The translations under genes were made by a program, and so were the position numbers. Under the pieces are notes generated by a model, which worked only from the letters and a program-made list of their open reading frames with translations, ran no database searches and was not told the DNA's origin. Below, piece after piece: positions 1 to 9,439 of a stretch of DNA of 64,000 nucleotides; the first letter of the stretch is position 1; each line of letters starts with the position of its first letter. Source of the DNA: Xanthomonas vasicola (GTDB lineage Bacteria > Pseudomonadota > Gammaproteobacteria > Xanthomonadales > Xanthomonadaceae); NCBI RefSeq assembly GCF_000772705.2, contig NZ_JSBW02000039.1, positions 124,001 to 188,000 of the forward strand, read 5' to 3'.

Positions 1-284
1 TTGTTCTTCACCCCGATCTGCACATGCAGGCCCAGGTCCTGGCCGCGTTTTTCTGCCGACAGGCTGGTGCGCGCAGTGATCAGCGCGACATGGATGCCGG
101 CCCGGTCGAGCTGCTTCAGGCCCTGGCCGTCGAGTACGTTGAAGGCCTTGCTCTCGTTACCGGCGTGGTCGTAGTACAGGCGGCCGTCGGTCAGGGTGCC
201 ATCGACGTCGAAACAGGCCAGGCGGATACGCGCGGCGCGTTCGATCAGTTCGGCGGGAAGGTGCTGCAAAGGGGAATAGGGCAT
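1..284 (-). CDS. kdsC: 3-deoxy-D-manno-octulosonate 8-phosphate phosphatase KdsC (3' end cut by window edge)
   Basis: Only the N-terminal 94 codons lie in the window, read leftward from an ATG at 284; the rest is beyond base 1. The HAD-family phosphatase signature DVDGTLTDG occurs about 25 residues in, followed by the LITAR motif II region, as expected of the small cap-less HAD enzyme KdsC. The family releases phosphate from Kdo-8-phosphate in the cytoplasm, the step before CMP-Kdo activation for lipid A. It lies 48 bp downstream of kdsD on the same strand, the usual LPS operon order. Identification from motif and context is firm. Confidence 0.9.
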   Translation of the reverse strand, partial: MPYSPLQHLPAELIERAARIRLACFDVDGTLTDGRLYYDHAGNESKAFNVLDGQGLKQLDRAGIHVALITARTSLSAEKRGQDLGLHVQIGVKN

Positions 285-332
285 CGGCACGAATCGGTAA
301 GAACGGGGTCCGGCGGTTGAAAACTGAACCTG

Positions 333-1334
333 TTAAACCACCTTGGCGCGCAACAGGTCGTGAATGTTCAATGCGCCCACCGCGCGCTGCTGCGCATCGA
401 CCACAATCAGGCCGTTGATCTTGTAGTCCTCCATCAGCCGTGCGGCCTCGGCGGCCAGTTGGTCGGCGCCGATGGTGCGCGGGTTGCGCGTCATGACCTG
501 CGCGATGCCGGCGCTGCGCACATCGATGTCGCTGTCCAGTGCGCGGCGCAGGTCGCCGTCGGTGAACAGCCCGATCAGGCGGTCGTCGGCGTCCACCACG
601 GCGGTCATGCCCAGCCGCTTGCGGCTCATTTCCATCAGCGCCTCGCTCAGGCTGGCGTCTTCGCGTACACGCGGCAGATCGTCGCCGGCATGCATCACAT
701 CAGTGATATGCAGCAGCAGGCGCCGGCCCAGGCTGCCGGCCGGGTGCGAGCGTGCAAAGTCGTCGGCGGTAAAGCCGCGGGCATCCAGCAGGGCAACCGC
801 CAGCGCATCGCCCATCGCCAGCGAGGCGGTGGTGCTGGAGGTGGGGGCCAGATGCAGTGGGCAGGCTTCGGCCGACACGCTGACATCCAGGTGCACGTCG
901 GCGGCGTTGGCCAGGGTCGAGCTGGCGCGGCCGGTCATGGCGATGATCGGGTTGCCCTGGCGCTTGAGCACCGGCAGCAGCATGCGCACTTCGTCCGATT
1001 CTCCCGAGTACGACAGCGCAAGCACAATGTCGGCCTCGGTGATCATGCCCAGGTCGCCGTGCCCGGCTTCGCCCGGGTGCACGAAGAACGCCGGGGTGCC
1101 GGTCGAGGCGAACGTGGCGGCAATCTTGCGCGCCACATGGCCGGACTTGCCCATGCCGGTGGCGACCACCCGCCCGCGCGAGGCCAGTACCAGACGGCAG
1201 GCCGCCGCGAAGTCGCTGCCGATGCGTGCGCCCACACTGGCCAACGCCTCGCGCTCGATCTCCAGCACGCGCTGGCCGCTGGCAACCAGGCTGGCGTCGC
1301 TGACGGTGGCGGAAGGCAGGTGCGAGACAGCCAT
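333..1334 (-). CDS. kdsD: D-arabinose 5-phosphate isomerase KdsD
   Basis: A 333-residue protein with an N-terminal SIS sugar-isomerase domain (about residues 40-170; GMGKSGHVARK and the SYSGESDE phosphate-binding loop) followed by two CBS domains (about 205-333). This architecture and length match KdsD/KpsF enzymes, which convert ribulose 5-phosphate to arabinose 5-phosphate, the first committed precursor of Kdo. The gene precedes kdsC on the minus strand and is divergent from the BolA-like gene, so the roughly 50-bp spacer must hold promoters for both. It was assigned kdsD rather than a capsule paralog because of the kdsC neighbour. Confidence 0.95.
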   Translation of the reverse strand: MAVSHLPSATVSDASLVASGQRVLEIEREALASVGARIGSDFAAACRLVLASRGRVVATGMGKSGHVARKIAATFASTGTPAFFVHPGEAGHGDLGMITEADIVLALSYSGESDEVRMLLPVLKRQGNPIIAMTGRASSTLANAADVHLDVSVSAEACPLHLAPTSSTTASLAMGDALAVALLDARGFTADDFARSHPAGSLGRRLLLHITDVMHAGDDLPRVREDASLSEALMEMSRKRLGMTAVVDADDRLIGLFTDGDLRRALDSDIDVRSAGIAQVMTRNPRTIGADQLAAEAARLMEDYKINGLIVVDAQQRAVGALNIHDLLRAKVV

Positions 1335-1387
1335 GCGGAACTCGGGTGAAGAGTAGAATGTGCGCTCATTTTATGAGGAAACGCCCT

Positions 1388-1615
1388 TTGGACGCCGAAA
1401 CCATCCGTAAACTCATCGAATCCGGCTTGCCCGAAGCCCGCGTCGACGTGCACGGCGACGACGGCGTGCACTTCGAGGCCACCGTGGTCAGCCCCGCATT
1501 TGTCGGCAAGGCACCGCTGGCGCGGCACCGCATGGTCTATGCGACCCTGGGCGGACTGATGGGCGGAGCGATTCACGCGTTGCAGCTGAAGACGCTGACG
1601 CCTGAAGAAGGTTAA
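1388..1615 (+). CDS. BolA/IbaG-family protein
   Basis: A 75-residue protein with the BolA fold pattern: an N-terminal helix, a VHGDDGVHFEATVVS strand region, the conserved RH of LARHRMVY and a C-terminal HALQLKTLTP helix. The TTG at 1388 is chosen as start because GAGGAA lies about 8 bases upstream and the homologous region begins there. An in-frame ATG at 1373 would add five residues. In other proteobacteria the short BolA relative IbaG (YrbA) lies immediately before murA, exactly as here. BolA proteins partner with monothiol glutaredoxins in iron-sulphur handling; a specific role here is inferred only from family. Confidence 0.85.
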   Translation: MDAETIRKLIESGLPEARVDVHGDDGVHFEATVVSPAFVGKAPLARHRMVYATLGGLMGGAIHALQLKTLTPEEG

Positions 1616-1850
1616 GCGCGTTGACTGCGCTTGCTGCCAGGCGGGCTGGACCGGGGCGGAAATTCGTACGCACCTGATCACCGCTGCCCCGCGCCGCAGT
1701 CCACGAGCGCCCGGCAACTGCCGCCAGCGCGTTCCAAACCCTCGCCGGCGCCGTTTTGATCTGTCCGTCTTGCACCAAGGCCGTTTGCACCAAGGCCGAA
1801 ACGCTCGCACGTCATTCCCCCGACATACCTTTCATTTTCGGATTGCTTAG

Positions 1851-3451
<1,601 letters not shown>

Positions 3452-3511
3452 GTTTCGGCAGGTCGGTCTGTCTCTGATCGCTCAGTTAAAGAGCGACGGA
3501 TCTGCGGCTGT

Positions 3512-3707
3512 GCTGCAGGGCCCTTGCCGCCCACCATCGCAGGACACGCTGCAAGTACGTCCATGTAAGCTCCGTGGCGGCATCCATGCCGCCACGGGTC
3601 CCGCGACGGTGAGTGGGCAAGGACCAGTCGAGATGGTCGGTGCGTGTAGTCGGTAAAGCACCGGCAGAGGGCCTCACCCTGTTCTATCGCTTCAGCAAAG
3701 CTGCCAG
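3512..3707 (+). repeat. dispersed palindromic repeat A, copy 1
   Basis: This 196-bp unit is repeated almost exactly at 3858-4053, and its core again at 11464-11599. The two ends of the core are inverted copies of one another (CCCTTGCCGCCCACC against GGTGAGTGGGCAAGG), and a second nested inverted repeat, TGGCGGCATCCATGCCGCCA, sits in the middle. A transcript could therefore fold into a long hairpin. There is no coding capacity for a transposase. It is either a non-autonomous element or a structured RNA/attenuator; the sequence does not decide. Confidence 0.8.
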
Positions 3708-3857
3708 TAATTCTTCGCGCGTCGTCCTCGCTCCGCCTTCCAAAGCGCAATTCAAGAAGAAATGCCTAGGGGGCCGATCGGTGATCCGTAGATCGGTCGG
3801 CTGCTGTGTCATCGCCTTCAATAAAGCAGCCAACAAACTCTCTGACGCTGTGAGTTT

Positions 3858-4053
3858 GCTGCAGGGCCCTTGCCGCCCACCATCGCAGGACACGCTGCAA
3901 GTACGTCCATGTAAGCTCCGTGGCGGCATCCATGCCGCCAAGAGTCGCGCGACGGTGAGTGGGCAAGGACCAGTCGAGATGGTCGGTGCGTGTAGTCGGT
4001 AAAGCACCGGCAGAGCGCCTCACCCTGTTCTATCGCTTCAGCAAAGCTGCCAG
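3858..4053 (+). repeat. dispersed palindromic repeat A, copy 2
   Basis: Direct repeat of 3512-3707 with the same length and only a few substitutions, mainly around the CGGGTCCCG/AGAGTCGCG segment right of the central hairpin. Both copies end in the same CTTCAGCAAAGCTGCCAG motif, so the duplicated unit includes flanking sequence and not just the palindrome. This points to a local tandem duplication with about 150 bp of intervening sequence. Confidence 0.8.
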
Positions 4054-4200
4054 CAAACTCTCTGGCGAGGGCACACGCTAAGCACCAAGCTTTAGCCCCG
4101 AGCTAAAGGACGCATCCCAATGATTCAAGCGGAGGAATTCCGCCGGCATGTCAGCCATTCATTGGAGGATCGCCGCTCAGTTGTATCGCAAGAGCCAATA

Positions 4201-4234
4201 AAAAAGGCGTTTCCCAGAAAGTGGGAAAACGCCT
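4201..4234 (-). terminator. Rho-independent terminator downstream of the DUF3108 genes
   Basis: The arms AGGCGTTTCCCA and TGGGAAAACGCCT pair with a single bulge and a short loop. Read leftward they are followed by a run of T (the AATAAAAAA on the plus strand). It lies about 170 bp after the stop of the leftward gene ending at 4406, so it probably ends that transcription unit. There is no T-tract on the plus-strand side, so it is not bidirectional. Confidence 0.75.
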
Positions 4235-4405
4235 CTTGTGCGGATCCAACAGCATCTTTCTATGGAGGTGACAGCATCAAGCGTGCGGCGCGAACTTCAG
4301 TGACCAACTGCCAACATGCTCCTGTTGGCGGTTCTCCCTGCCACATGCCTAAGCAGCAACGCACCTCAGCGCGCTTTTATGCATGCTCGCGCTGGCGAAG
4401 ATCGC

Positions 4406-5089
4406 TTAGCGCAGCGCCTTGATGGTCAGGTCCAGCGCGTCCTGGCCCTTTTCTTTCTGCAGCAGACGCGCCGGCACCGGCAGATCCTTGACCACCCACG
4501 CGATCAATTCTTTGTCGCCGTCCACGCGCGACACCTTGGTGGCCTGTTCCTGCTTGCCGTTGACGGTGATGGTTTCCTTGCCGACCACCTTGTAGCTCAT
4601 CGGTTTGATGCGGCCTTCGTCCACCATGCGGTAGTTGAGCGGCTTGCCGGCGGCCAGATCGCGCGTGATCGCCAGATTGATCAGCAGCGCATCCATGTCG
4701 CCGGGCTGCAGTTTCACCGGGCCGCGGCGGTCCGGCTTGATGTCGCCGCCCCAGGTGGCCTGGCTGGTCTTCCAGTCGTAGTTGGCAGTGACATTGCGGC
4801 GCTTGACCATCATCGACGAGGTGTCGTTGCTGCTTACCGGGCGCAGTTGGCCGTTGGCTTCTTCGAACACCGTGCTCTGGGTCAGGTTGGCCAACTGGTT
4901 CTGGATGGTGAGCGTGTAGCGCCACTTATTTGCGCCGGCAGCGGCCAGGGTCATGGTGCCATTGGCCTGCATGCCCATGTAATTGGCCGAATAGTCGGCC
5001 TGGAACGGCTGCATGGCGAAGGCGGGCAGGCTGGACATCGCCAATGCGGCGGCGGCGATCACGGCGCTGGTACGGGAGAAGAGTTTCAT
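4406..5089 (-). CDS. DUF3108 domain-containing exported protein (paralog 1)
   Basis: A 227-residue protein with a clear signal peptide (basic start, hydrophobic core, cleavage after about residue 25 at AFA-MQ). The mature part has the DUF3108 pattern: a FQADYSANYMG start, a QSTVFEE segment, a YDWKTSQATWGGD segment and a C-terminal PVPARLLQKEKGQDALDL. DUF3108 proteins are periplasmic or envelope proteins of undefined function. Its AAGGAG ribosome site lies inside the end of the upstream DUF3108 gene, which stops 3 bases before the ATG, so the two are translationally coupled paralogs. Confidence 0.85.
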   Translation of the reverse strand: MKLFSRTSAVIAAAALAMSSLPAFAMQPFQADYSANYMGMQANGTMTLAAAGANKWRYTLTIQNQLANLTQSTVFEEANGQLRPVSSNDTSSMMVKRRNVTANYDWKTSQATWGGDIKPDRRGPVKLQPGDMDALLINLAITRDLAAGKPLNYRMVDEGRIKPMSYKVVGKETITVNGKQEQATKVSRVDGDKELIAWVVKDLPVPARLLQKEKGQDALDLTIKALR

Positions 5090-5092
5090 CGT

Positions 5093-5935
5093 TTAGGCTC
5101 CTTGGTATTCGACCAGGCGCAGATCGATCTGATCTTCACCTTTGTCACGTTGCAGGATGCGCACCGGAGTCGGAACTCCGTTCGCAATCCAGAGGATGGT
5201 TTCGTTGTCGCCGCTGTTGACGCGGTATACGCGCAGGGCGTCGTAGCTCAGATCGCCCACCTGCACCACTTCTGTTGCATCGGCAGCGCGGTAGTCGTAT
5301 TTGCGCACCTTGCCCACATCGACATAGCGATAGCTCAGGTTGCGCCCGGGTTGGGCATCGCGCATCAGCGACAGGTTCAGCGACAACGCGCTTTGGTCGC
5401 CGTGCTGCAACGGAATCGGCTGCTGCCGATCTTCCTTCAGATCGCCGTTCCACTGCGCGGTGCCGGCTTGCCAGTTGTAGACGCCGGTGACCTTTTTGCC
5501 GAAGAACATCGCCTTGCGCACCGTGCTCTGGCTCAGCGGCACGTATGTGTCGCCGTCGACGCGGAAGACCGTGCTCTGTTCCAGGTTCAGGCCCAAAATG
5601 CTGGCGAAGCCCTTACGGCCACGCACCGACATGTCGATGCGCCACTGGCTACCGTCGCCATGGCTGACCTGCATGGTGGCATCGCCGGCCTCTTTGCCAC
5701 GGTAGAACGCCTGATAGGTCGCTACGAACGGCTCCAGCGGCGGCGGTGTCCAGGTGCTGGCGGGCAGGGCAGCTGACGATGCCGGTGCAGCGGCAGGGGC
5801 CGCACCCGGAGCAGGTACGGCCAGCGCAGGCGCGCCTTGCGCGGGCGCGGCAGGTGCCTGCTGCGCACGGCCAGTGCCAGCCTGGCTGAGGAGGGCGACG
5901 GTTAACAGCGCGGTAGCGATCGGGATGACGTTCAT
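5093..5935 (-). CDS. DUF3108 domain-containing exported protein (paralog 2)
   Basis: A 280-residue protein from the ATG at 5935, which opens a good signal peptide (MNVIPIATALL...). An in-frame start at 6052 would run into purN and destroy the signal. After cleavage comes an Ala/Pro-rich linker (about residues 25-60), then a DUF3108 domain parallel to the downstream gene: FVATYQAFYRG, QSTVFRVDG, YNWQAGTAQWNGD and PVRILQRDKGEDQIDL. It is therefore a diverged tandem duplicate with an extra proline-rich region that could span periplasm or wall. Function is unknown. Confidence 0.83.
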   Translation of the reverse strand: MNVIPIATALLTVALLSQAGTGRAQQAPAAPAQGAPALAVPAPGAAPAAAPASSAALPASTWTPPPLEPFVATYQAFYRGKEAGDATMQVSHGDGSQWRIDMSVRGRKGFASILGLNLEQSTVFRVDGDTYVPLSQSTVRKAMFFGKKVTGVYNWQAGTAQWNGDLKEDRQQPIPLQHGDQSALSLNLSLMRDAQPGRNLSYRYVDVGKVRKYDYRAADATEVVQVGDLSYDALRVYRVNSGDNETILWIANGVPTPVRILQRDKGEDQIDLRLVEYQGA

Positions 5936-6000
5936 GCGCTGGTAGCGGGCACTGGGGCCGCAAGAATGTCCGAGACGGGATGAGGGGGGCGTATCCGCAT

Positions 6001-6669
6001 TCAGGCGAATGCGATATCTGCGGACTCTAGTCGTAATGGCGTAAACAGGCACTGACCATCGATATGCACGGCATCGCCATGCACCGCGACGCGACCACTG
6101 GCGAGCAGTTCCAGCGTGGCCAGTAGCAGCGGGTGCTCGCGGGCAAGCACGCGCGCGGCCAATTGCTCGGCGCTGTCGCCGGGCAACACCGGGACACGTG
6201 CCTGGGCAATCACCGTGCCGGCATCCAGCTCCGGCACCACCAGGTGCACGCTGGCGCCATGCTCTGCATCGCCGGCTTCCAGCGCCCGTGCGTGGGTGTG
6301 CAGACCGCGGTATTTGGGTAGCAGCGACGGATGGATGTTGAGCAGGCGCCCGGCAAAGCGGCGCACCAGCGGCTCACCCAGAATGCGCATATAGCCAGCG
6401 CAGATCACCCAGTCCGGCTGCGTCGCAGCGATCGCATCGCCGAGTGCGGCGTCAAACGCAGCACGGTCGGCAAAATCGCGCGGGCTGGCGCTCCAGCGAC
6501 GCGTCTGCTCGACCTTCCGCAACGCTGGCGCCTGCGGGCGGTCGGAAAACACCCCGACCACCTCGGCATGCAGATGCCCACTGGCGATCGCATCGACAAT
6601 GGCCTGCAGATTGCTGCCGCGCCCGGAGGCGAGCACGGCCAGGCGCAGGCGGGCGTCAGGTGCGTGCAT
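6001..6669 (-). CDS. purN: phosphoribosylglycinamide formyltransferase PurN
   Basis: A 222-residue folate-dependent GAR transformylase of de novo purine synthesis, using 10-formyltetrahydrofolate in the cytoplasm. It has the N-terminal phosphate-binding LASGRGSNLQAI, the catalytic NIHPSLLPKYRG (Asn and His) and the ELDAGTVI segment with the catalytic Asp. Length is normal. It lies on the same strand as purM with only a small membrane protein gene between, the familiar purM-purN linkage. A GAGGA lies about 9 bases before the ATG. Confidence 0.96.
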   Translation of the reverse strand: MHAPDARLRLAVLASGRGSNLQAIVDAIASGHLHAEVVGVFSDRPQAPALRKVEQTRRWSASPRDFADRAAFDAALGDAIAATQPDWVICAGYMRILGEPLVRRFAGRLLNIHPSLLPKYRGLHTHARALEAGDAEHGASVHLVVPELDAGTVIAQARVPVLPGDSAEQLAARVLAREHPLLLATLELLASGRVAVHGDAVHIDGQCLFTPLRLESADIAFA

Positions 6670-6692
6670 TGAATAACGTCCTCACAGAGGGC

Positions 6693-7157
6693 TCAAACAG
6701 CCGTGTTGCCGACGCCGAACAGCGCCTTGACCCGCGGGCGCAGCAGCGTCACCAGCGTGAACACACCAAGTACGGTACCGAGCGGCATGAAAGAACAGGA
6801 AATGCCGGCCACGATCAGGCACAGCAGATGCCGCCTGCGCTGGGCAATGCAGCGGCCGGCGTAGGCCATGAATCCGGCCATGGTAAGGCCGCCCAGGATG
6901 AGCATCGCTGCAATGATCACGAAGATCCAGCCGACCCAGCGCGGATCCATCGGCGGCCCGTCCGGATTGGCATTGTCCATCGGCAGCTGCCCGGTGACGA
7001 TCGCAATACCCATGGCCAAGTGGATCAACGGGAGCAATGAAAACAGCGCGGTGAGACCGCCCAGCACGTAATGGAAGAGCGACAGCAGCTTGAGATGCTG
7101 CAGGTCATCGGCGCTGGCCGACGCCAACGCCAATGTCGGCGGTGAGGAGGCGTCCAT
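6693..7157 (-). CDS. small integral membrane protein between purM and purN
   Basis: A 154-residue protein with three or four hydrophobic segments (roughly residues 25-50, 75-100 and 115-135) separated by short loops. It begins at the ATG at 7157, where GAGGAA sits five bases upstream overlapping the end of purM; a longer frame from 7289 would overlap purM and lacks support. No known family is recognised with certainty. The position between purM and purN suggests co-transcription, but nothing in the sequence ties it to purine synthesis. Confidence 0.75.
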   Translation of the reverse strand: MDASSPPTLALASASADDLQHLKLLSLFHYVLGGLTALFSLLPLIHLAMGIAIVTGQLPMDNANPDGPPMDPRWVGWIFVIIAAMLILGGLTMAGFMAYAGRCIAQRRRHLLCLIVAGISCSFMPLGTVLGVFTLVTLLRPRVKALFGVGNTAV

Positions 7158-7170
7158 GCAGATTCCTCGC

Positions 7171-8196
7171 TCAGCCGATGCGCACGCGCTCGTCGCCGTG
7201 TGCCGGCACCACCTGACCAATGCGCCAATGCGCCAGTGACTGCGCATCCAGCGCCTGTTCCAGCGCAGCCGCTTCCGCGGGCGCGGCAATCAGCACGAAG
7301 CCGATCCCGCAGTTGAAGGTACGCCACATTTCGGCATCGGCCACCGCACCTTCGCGCTGCAGCCAGGCGAATACCGGCGGCAGCGTCCAGGCAGCGGCGT
7401 CGATGTCCAGGCCCAACCCATCGGGAATCACGCGAATGATGTTTTCGGTGAGGCCACCGCCGGTGATGTGCGCCATCGCGTGGATCGATTCGCCGTGCGA
7501 CTTCAGCAGCGCCAGCACCGGCTTGACGTACAGCGCGGTCGGCGCCATCAGCGCATCGATCAGCTTGGTGCCATCGTCCAGCACATGCTCGGCCGGCGCA
7601 CCGGCACGCGCGTAGATCTTGCGGATCAACGAATAGCCATTGGAATGCGGACCCGACGAGGCGATGCCGATCAGTACGTCGCCTTCGCGCACCTGCGCGC
7701 CATCCAGCAGCTGCGACTTCTCGACTGCACCCACGGTGAAGCCGGCCAGGTCGTATTCGCCCGGCGGGTACATGTCGGGCATTTCGGCGGTCTCGCCGCC
7801 GATCAGCGCGCAGCCGGAGAGCTCACAGCCGCGTGCGATGCCGCCGACCACTGCCGCAGCAGTGTCCACGTCGAGCTTGCCGGTGGCGAAATAGTCCAGA
7901 AAGAACAACGGCTCGGCGCCTTGTACCAGCACGTCGTTGACGCACATGCCGACCAGGTCGATGCCGATGGTGTCGTGCCGACCCAACTGCTGGGCCAGCT
8001 TGAGCTTGGTGCCCACGCCGTCGGTGCCGGACACCAGCACCGCCTCCTTGTACTTGCCTGACAAGTCGAACAGTGCGCCGAATCCGCCCAGGCCACCCAT
8101 CACCTCCGGCCGGAAGCTGCGCTTGACCAGGGGCTTGATGCGTTCGACCAATGCATTGCCGGCGTCGATGTCGACACCCGCGTCGCGGTAGGTCAT
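7171..8196 (-). CDS. purM: phosphoribosylformylglycinamidine cyclo-ligase PurM
   Basis: A 341-residue AIR synthetase of purine synthesis. Start chosen at the ATG at 8196 ([10 protein letters not shown]), where the family usually begins; an upstream frame to 8304 adds 36 unrelated residues overlapping the divergent promoter region. Diagnostic motifs are [20 protein letters not shown] and SNGYSLIRK. It heads a leftward purM-membrane protein-purN unit and is divergent from the DUF2066 gene; the 130-bp spacer should carry both promoters. Confidence 0.96.
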   Translation of the reverse strand: MTYRDAGVDIDAGNALVERIKPLVKRSFRPEVMGGLGGFGALFDLSGKYKEAVLVSGTDGVGTKLKLAQQLGRHDTIGIDLVGMCVNDVLVQGAEPLFFLDYFATGKLDVDTAAAVVGGIARGCELSGCALIGGETAEMPDMYPPGEYDLAGFTVGAVEKSQLLDGAQVREGDVLIGIASSGPHSNGYSLIRKIYARAGAPAEHVLDDGTKLIDALMAPTALYVKPVLALLKSHGESIHAMAHITGGGLTENIIRVIPDGLGLDIDAAAWTLPPVFAWLQREGAVADAEMWRTFNCGIGFVLIAAPAEAAALEQALDAQSLAHWRIGQVVPAHGDERVRIG

Positions 8197-8326
8197 GGGC
8201 GAGGGGCTGGAAGGCGTTTGGCTGGTCACGGGCAGGGGTGGCTCGGCAGTAAAGGCGGCGATTTTAACAGCCACGTTGGCGCTAGCGCCCCATTCGGGCA
8301 ACAATTCACCCGGATACGCTTATGTC

Positions 8327-9439
8327 ATGGAACCGTCGATGCGCCGCAGTCTCGCTTTCTTTCTCGCCCTCGTGGTCGCAATGCCCGTTGCTCCGGCCTT
8401 TGCGCAGGCAGATCTGCGCACCGAAGGCGACGTTGCCAAGGCGCAAAGTGCCTATGACGCCGAAGTGCCGGTCAACAGTCAGAGCGAATCCGATCGCCCC
8501 GGCGCACTGGCGCGCGCGCTGGGCGCCGTGCTGGGCAAGGTCTCCGGCGACCGCGGCGTGATGAGCCGCCCCGGAGTGCCGCAGGCGCTGCGCAATGCAC
8601 CCAACTACGTCGAACACTACGACTACCGCCAGGATCAGGGCACCTCGCGCACCGGCGCGCCGACCTTCCGCACCACCTTGGTGGCGCGCTTCCGGCAGTC
8701 GGATGTGGATGACTTGATCGCTGCGCTGGGCCTGCCGGTGTGGCCGTTACCGCGTCCCAAGCCGGTGCTGTGGCTGGCCATCGATGACGGCAGCGGCCCG
8801 CGTCTGGTTGGTGTCGCCCAGGCCAACGCGGCGCGTAGCGTGCTCGACCGTGCCATCGAGCGCGGCTACCGGCTCGGTCTGCCGAGCGGCGCAGCTGCCG
8901 AGCAGGCGCTGGCCGGCGCAATCTGGCGCAAGGACACCGCGGCGGTGTCGCGCGCCTCGGCCAAATACAGCCCGCCGATGCAGTTGATCGGCAAGCTCTA
9001 CCGCAACGCTGCCGGTTGGACCGCCGACTGGGTGTTCGTGGACAACGGCAATGTGTTGTCCAGCTGGACTAGCAGCGACGGCGATGCACGCCGCGCGATG
9101 GCCGCCGGTGCCGACGGCGCTGCCGATGCGCTGGTCAAGCGCTACGCCAAGCGGGTGGATTCGGGTGTGCCCGGTGTCTACCGCGTGGTGATCACCGGCG
9201 TCAGCAGCGCCGACGACTACCTGCGCGTGTCGGCTGCGCTGCAGGGCGTGTCGGTGGTACGCAGCATCCGCCCGGTCAGCGCCAACGGCGACCGCATGGA
9301 ACTGGATCTGGAACTACTCACGGGCATTTCTGGCCTCAACCGTATGCTCGGCGACAACAGCCCGTTGGTTTCGGTCTCGGTACCGACCGAGGGTCCGATC
9401 ATTCTCGAAAACGAGCACGCCGAGTACCGCCTGAAATGA
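8327..9439 (+). CDS. DUF2066 domain-containing exported protein
   Basis: A 370-residue protein starting at the ATG at 8327 (or 8339, four residues on), with a signal peptide cleaved around AFA-QADLRTEG. The mature region matches the DUF2066 family in length and place: such genes lie between purM and the PerM-type transporter in many gammaproteobacteria. It contains a conserved GLPVWPLPRPKPVLWLAIDDG segment near the middle. The function of the family is not established; periplasmic location is inferred from the signal peptide. The stop overlaps the next ATG by four bases. Confidence 0.85.
   Translation: MEPSMRRSLAFFLALVVAMPVAPAFAQADLRTEGDVAKAQSAYDAEVPVNSQSESDRPGALARALGAVLGKVSGDRGVMSRPGVPQALRNAPNYVEHYDYRQDQGTSRTGAPTFRTTLVARFRQSDVDDLIAALGLPVWPLPRPKPVLWLAIDDGSGPRLVGVAQANAARSVLDRAIERGYRLGLPSGAAAEQALAGAIWRKDTAAVSRASAKYSPPMQLIGKLYRNAAGWTADWVFVDNGNVLSSWTSSDGDARRAMAAGADGAADALVKRYAKRVDSGVPGVYRVVITGVSSADDYLRVSAALQGVSVVRSIRPVSANGDRMELDLELLTGISGLNRMLGDNSPLVSVSVPTEGPIILENEHAEYRLK

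Larger units (their letters stand above)
3452..4405. other. gene-poor convergent spacer holding a duplicated palindromic repeat
   Basis: This stretch of roughly 950 bp lies between the rightward murA unit and the leftward DUF3108 pair. I see no convincing gene. It contains two 196-bp direct copies of a foldback repeat (3512-3707, 3858-4053), several copies of a shorter motif resembling CTTCAATAAAGCAGCCAGCA, and one minus-strand terminator near 4201-4234. Open frames across it read through the repeats and have no family resemblance or plausible ribosome site. Confidence 0.7.

Noticed and set aside
360-1349. Long plus-strand frames opposite kdsD
   Set aside because: Antisense to a clear SIS-CBS gene; residue composition typical of shadow frames.
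3613-4002. A 129-codon frame through repeat A as a possible gene
   Set aside because: It spans two copies of the repeat, has no ribosome site and changes meaning between copies.
4120-4422. A 100-codon frame near the terminator at 4201
   Set aside because: It runs through a terminator and into the end of the DUF3108 gene; no similarity.
4316-5776. A 486-codon plus-strand frame over both DUF3108 genes
   Set aside because: Antisense to two genes with signal peptides and ribosome sites; no recognisable domains.
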